Source of the DNA: Gammaproteobacteria bacterium
Lineage (GTDB): Bacteria > Pseudomonadota > Gammaproteobacteria > Pseudomonadales > Azotimanducaceae_A
Direction: 5' to 3'
Assembly: GCA_028819775.1 (NCBI GenBank)
Contig: JAPPKV010000080.1
Location: 1 to 6,242, forward strand
DNA: 6,242 nt
Shown here: positions 4,840 through 6,242 of the stretch, one piece after another
Numbering within the stretch: position 1 is the first letter of the stretch
Layout: every line of letters begins with the position of its first letter
Notes under the pieces: generated by a model
Told to the model about the DNA's origin: nothing
The model's database searches: none
Seen by the model: the letters and a program-made list of their open reading frames with translations, nothing else
Made by a program: the position numbers and the translations under genes

Positions 4840-6242
4840 GTGCGACACCCACGCCTAAATCGGTCGAGACGACTTTTCGCGTCGGCCAGCTTGGCAGCAT
4901 TGCTCGCTGCGGGAAGCGGCTCTGCAGTCGAGACAGCCGGTGGCTGGCTCCACTACGGCGGTTCGCTTGGGGGCGACCGATATGCCGCACCTTCGGGGAT
5001 AACCCCGGAGAGCGTCGAGCGTCTCTCGCGCGCCTGGGTCTACCGAACCGGCGACGGCGAATCTTCGAAGTTCCAGGCTACGCCGATCGTCGTTGGCCGC
5101 AAGCTGATCGCCTCCACGGGTTTCAACCGCGTGTTCGCCTTGGATGCGGCCACGGGTACCGAGATCTGGACGTTCGACCCGAAGGTTGGCCGCCCAGAGT
5201 CGTATAGCGAACCGTTCACGTCGCGCGGCGTGGCCGCCTGGAAGGATGCAGACGCAGATGGAGACCAGGGGCAATGCCGCACACGGATTTTCCTGGGCAC
5301 CCTCGATGCCCGTCTCTTCGCACTCGATGCCGATACGGGCATTCCGTGCGCCGACTTCGGAAAGGCCGGCGCAATCGACCTGTCTGCGGGCATCCCGCGG
5401 TACCGCCAGCGCGACTATTCCTTGACGTCGCCACCGACGGTGGTCGGGGATCTCGTCATCGTCGGCTCCGCCATCGGCGACAACGGCGCGGCCGAGCTCG
5501 AGCCCGGTATCGTCCGCGCTTTCGACGTGCGCGACGGCTCTCTCGTTTGGGGGTGGGATCCCGTCCCTCGCTCGGACGATCATCCGGGCGCCGACACCTG
5601 GGCGAAGGTCCGGGACAACCGTACCGGCGGCGCGAACGTGTGGGGCGTGATGTCCGCCGATCCCGGGCAGGATCTGGTCTTCCTGCCCACGACGTCGCCT
5701 TCGCCGGACTTCTACGGCGGCGAGCGTCTAGGGCACAACGCCTTCGCGAACTCGGTAGTGGCACTAAGGGCATCCAGCGGCGAGTTCGTATGGGGCTACC
5801 AGACCGTGCGGCATGACCTGTGGGACTACGACCTCGCCTCCCAGCCGCTTCTTTTCGAACACACGTCGGCGGGCGGCATGAGACGGCCTGCCGTCGCCCA
5901 AGCGACCAAGACGGGTTTCGTGTTCGTGCTGGACCGCGCGAGCGGCGAGCCGCTTCACCCGGTGGAGGAGCGCCTCGTGCCGCAGAGCGATGTCCCCGGG
6001 GAGGAAGCGGCTCGGACGCAACCGTTCCCGAAGCTGCAATTGCACGTGACCGATGCGCGACCGCTTCGGTTCTGGGGCCTTGCGGAGGAACACCGCGCAG
6101 CGTGCCGGAGACTCATGGCCGGCGTGCGCTACGAGGGCATTTTCACGCCGCCGAGCCTCAAAGGCACGATGCTCTATCCGGGCAACCCCGGCGGCACCAA
6201 TTGGGGTTCGATGGCCTACGACCGCGGCTCGCGCATCGGCTA
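4840..6242 (+). CDS. PQQ-dependent dehydrogenase, membrane glucose dehydrogenase class (partial, runs off right edge)
   Basis: The frame is open for 467 codons to the window edge. The protein is a periplasmic quinoprotein that would oxidise a sugar, polyol or alcohol and pass electrons towards ubiquinone or a cytochrome. The propeller starts with GGWLHYGGSLGGDRYAAPSG (34-53), and tryptophan-docking blades recur (LDAATGTEIWTFDP, FDVRDGSLVWGWDP, LRASSGEFVWGYQ). Diagnostic of the mGDH group are HDLWDYDLASQP (325-336), RYEGIFTPPS (430-439), YPGNPGGTNWG and Asp461, which by recalled alignment corresponds to the proposed catalytic Asp466 of E. coli Gcd. Unlike Gcd it has no five-helix membrane domain. 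Its N-terminus is a signal peptide with SRRLF (9-13) before ASLAALLAAGS, a twin-arginine-like motif. The family is usually about 600-700 aa without the membrane part, so roughly a quarter to a third is missing here. The substrate is unknown. Confidence 0.9.
   Translation, partial: MRHPRLNRSRRLFASASLAALLAAGSGSAVETAGGWLHYGGSLGGDRYAAPSGITPESVERLSRAWVYRTGDGESSKFQATPIVVGRKLIASTGFNRVFALDAATGTEIWTFDPKVGRPESYSEPFTSRGVAAWKDADADGDQGQCRTRIFLGTLDARLFALDADTGIPCADFGKAGAIDLSAGIPRYRQRDYSLTSPPTVVGDLVIVGSAIGDNGAAELEPGIVRAFDVRDGSLVWGWDPVPRSDDHPGADTWAKVRDNRTGGANVWGVMSADPGQDLVFLPTTSPSPDFYGGERLGHNAFANSVVALRASSGEFVWGYQTVRHDLWDYDLASQPLLFEHTSAGGMRRPAVAQATKTGFVFVLDRASGEPLHPVEERLVPQSDVPGEEAARTQPFPKLQLHVTDARPLRFWGLAEEHRAACRRLMAGVRYEGIFTPPSLKGTMLYPGNPGGTNWGSMAYDRGSRIG

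Noticed and set aside
4855..5583. Leftward 242-codon and rightward 180-codon (5274-5816) frames over the PQQ dehydrogenase
   Set aside because: Both are shadows of the quinoprotein, which shows continuous family-specific motifs in its own frame.

Overview
The window is GC-rich bacterial DNA from what looks like a Gram-negative heterotroph, probably a proteobacterium (perhaps an uncultivated marine-type gammaproteobacterium; this placement is an inference). The pointers are c-type cytochrome and PQQ enzymes with export signals, purine-rich ribosome binding sites, two GTG starts, and extended -10-like promoters. It contains no RNA genes, insertion sequences or CRISPR.

Layout. On the left, two genes read leftwards. 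At 773-1657 is a crotonase-family (enoyl-CoA hydratase/isomerase) enzyme that lacks one of the two classical catalytic glutamates. Downstream of it, at 679 and running off the left edge, is the N-terminal part of an exported planctomycete-type cytochrome c/DUF1587 protein with a CIACH haem site. A 136-bp divergent intergenic region follows, then a rightward D-2-hydroxyacid dehydrogenase (1794-2798). A small leftward ORF of 75 codons (2795-3022) meets that gene tail to tail with a 4-base overlap. A second divergent intergenic region of 140 bp leads into a rightward exported or membrane-anchored alpha/beta-hydrolase of the PHB-depolymerase/feruloyl-esterase type (3163-4047). Next come an unrecognised cytoplasmic protein of 153 aa (4203-4664) and the first 467 codons of a PQQ-dependent dehydrogenase of the membrane glucose dehydrogenase class (4840 to the right edge).

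The least expected structure is that the two divergent intergenic regions are related to each other. About 120 bp (1648-1769 and 3013-3129) align in the same orientation, at roughly three quarters identity by hand count. The match includes the ribosome binding site and first codons (ATGGCGGACT) of the leftward gene and the TTGnTACGCTA promoter-like element of the rightward gene. The genes on either side are not otherwise related. The module therefore looks like a duplicated or dispersed divergent promoter cassette.

The genes do not spell out one recognised pathway. The two exported redox proteins (PSD-type cytochrome c and PQQ dehydrogenase) and the esterase fit extracytoplasmic attack on an organic substrate. 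The crotonase and hydroxyacid dehydrogenase could act on acyl-CoA or 2-hydroxy/2-oxo acid intermediates inside the cell. This link is inference from proximity only.
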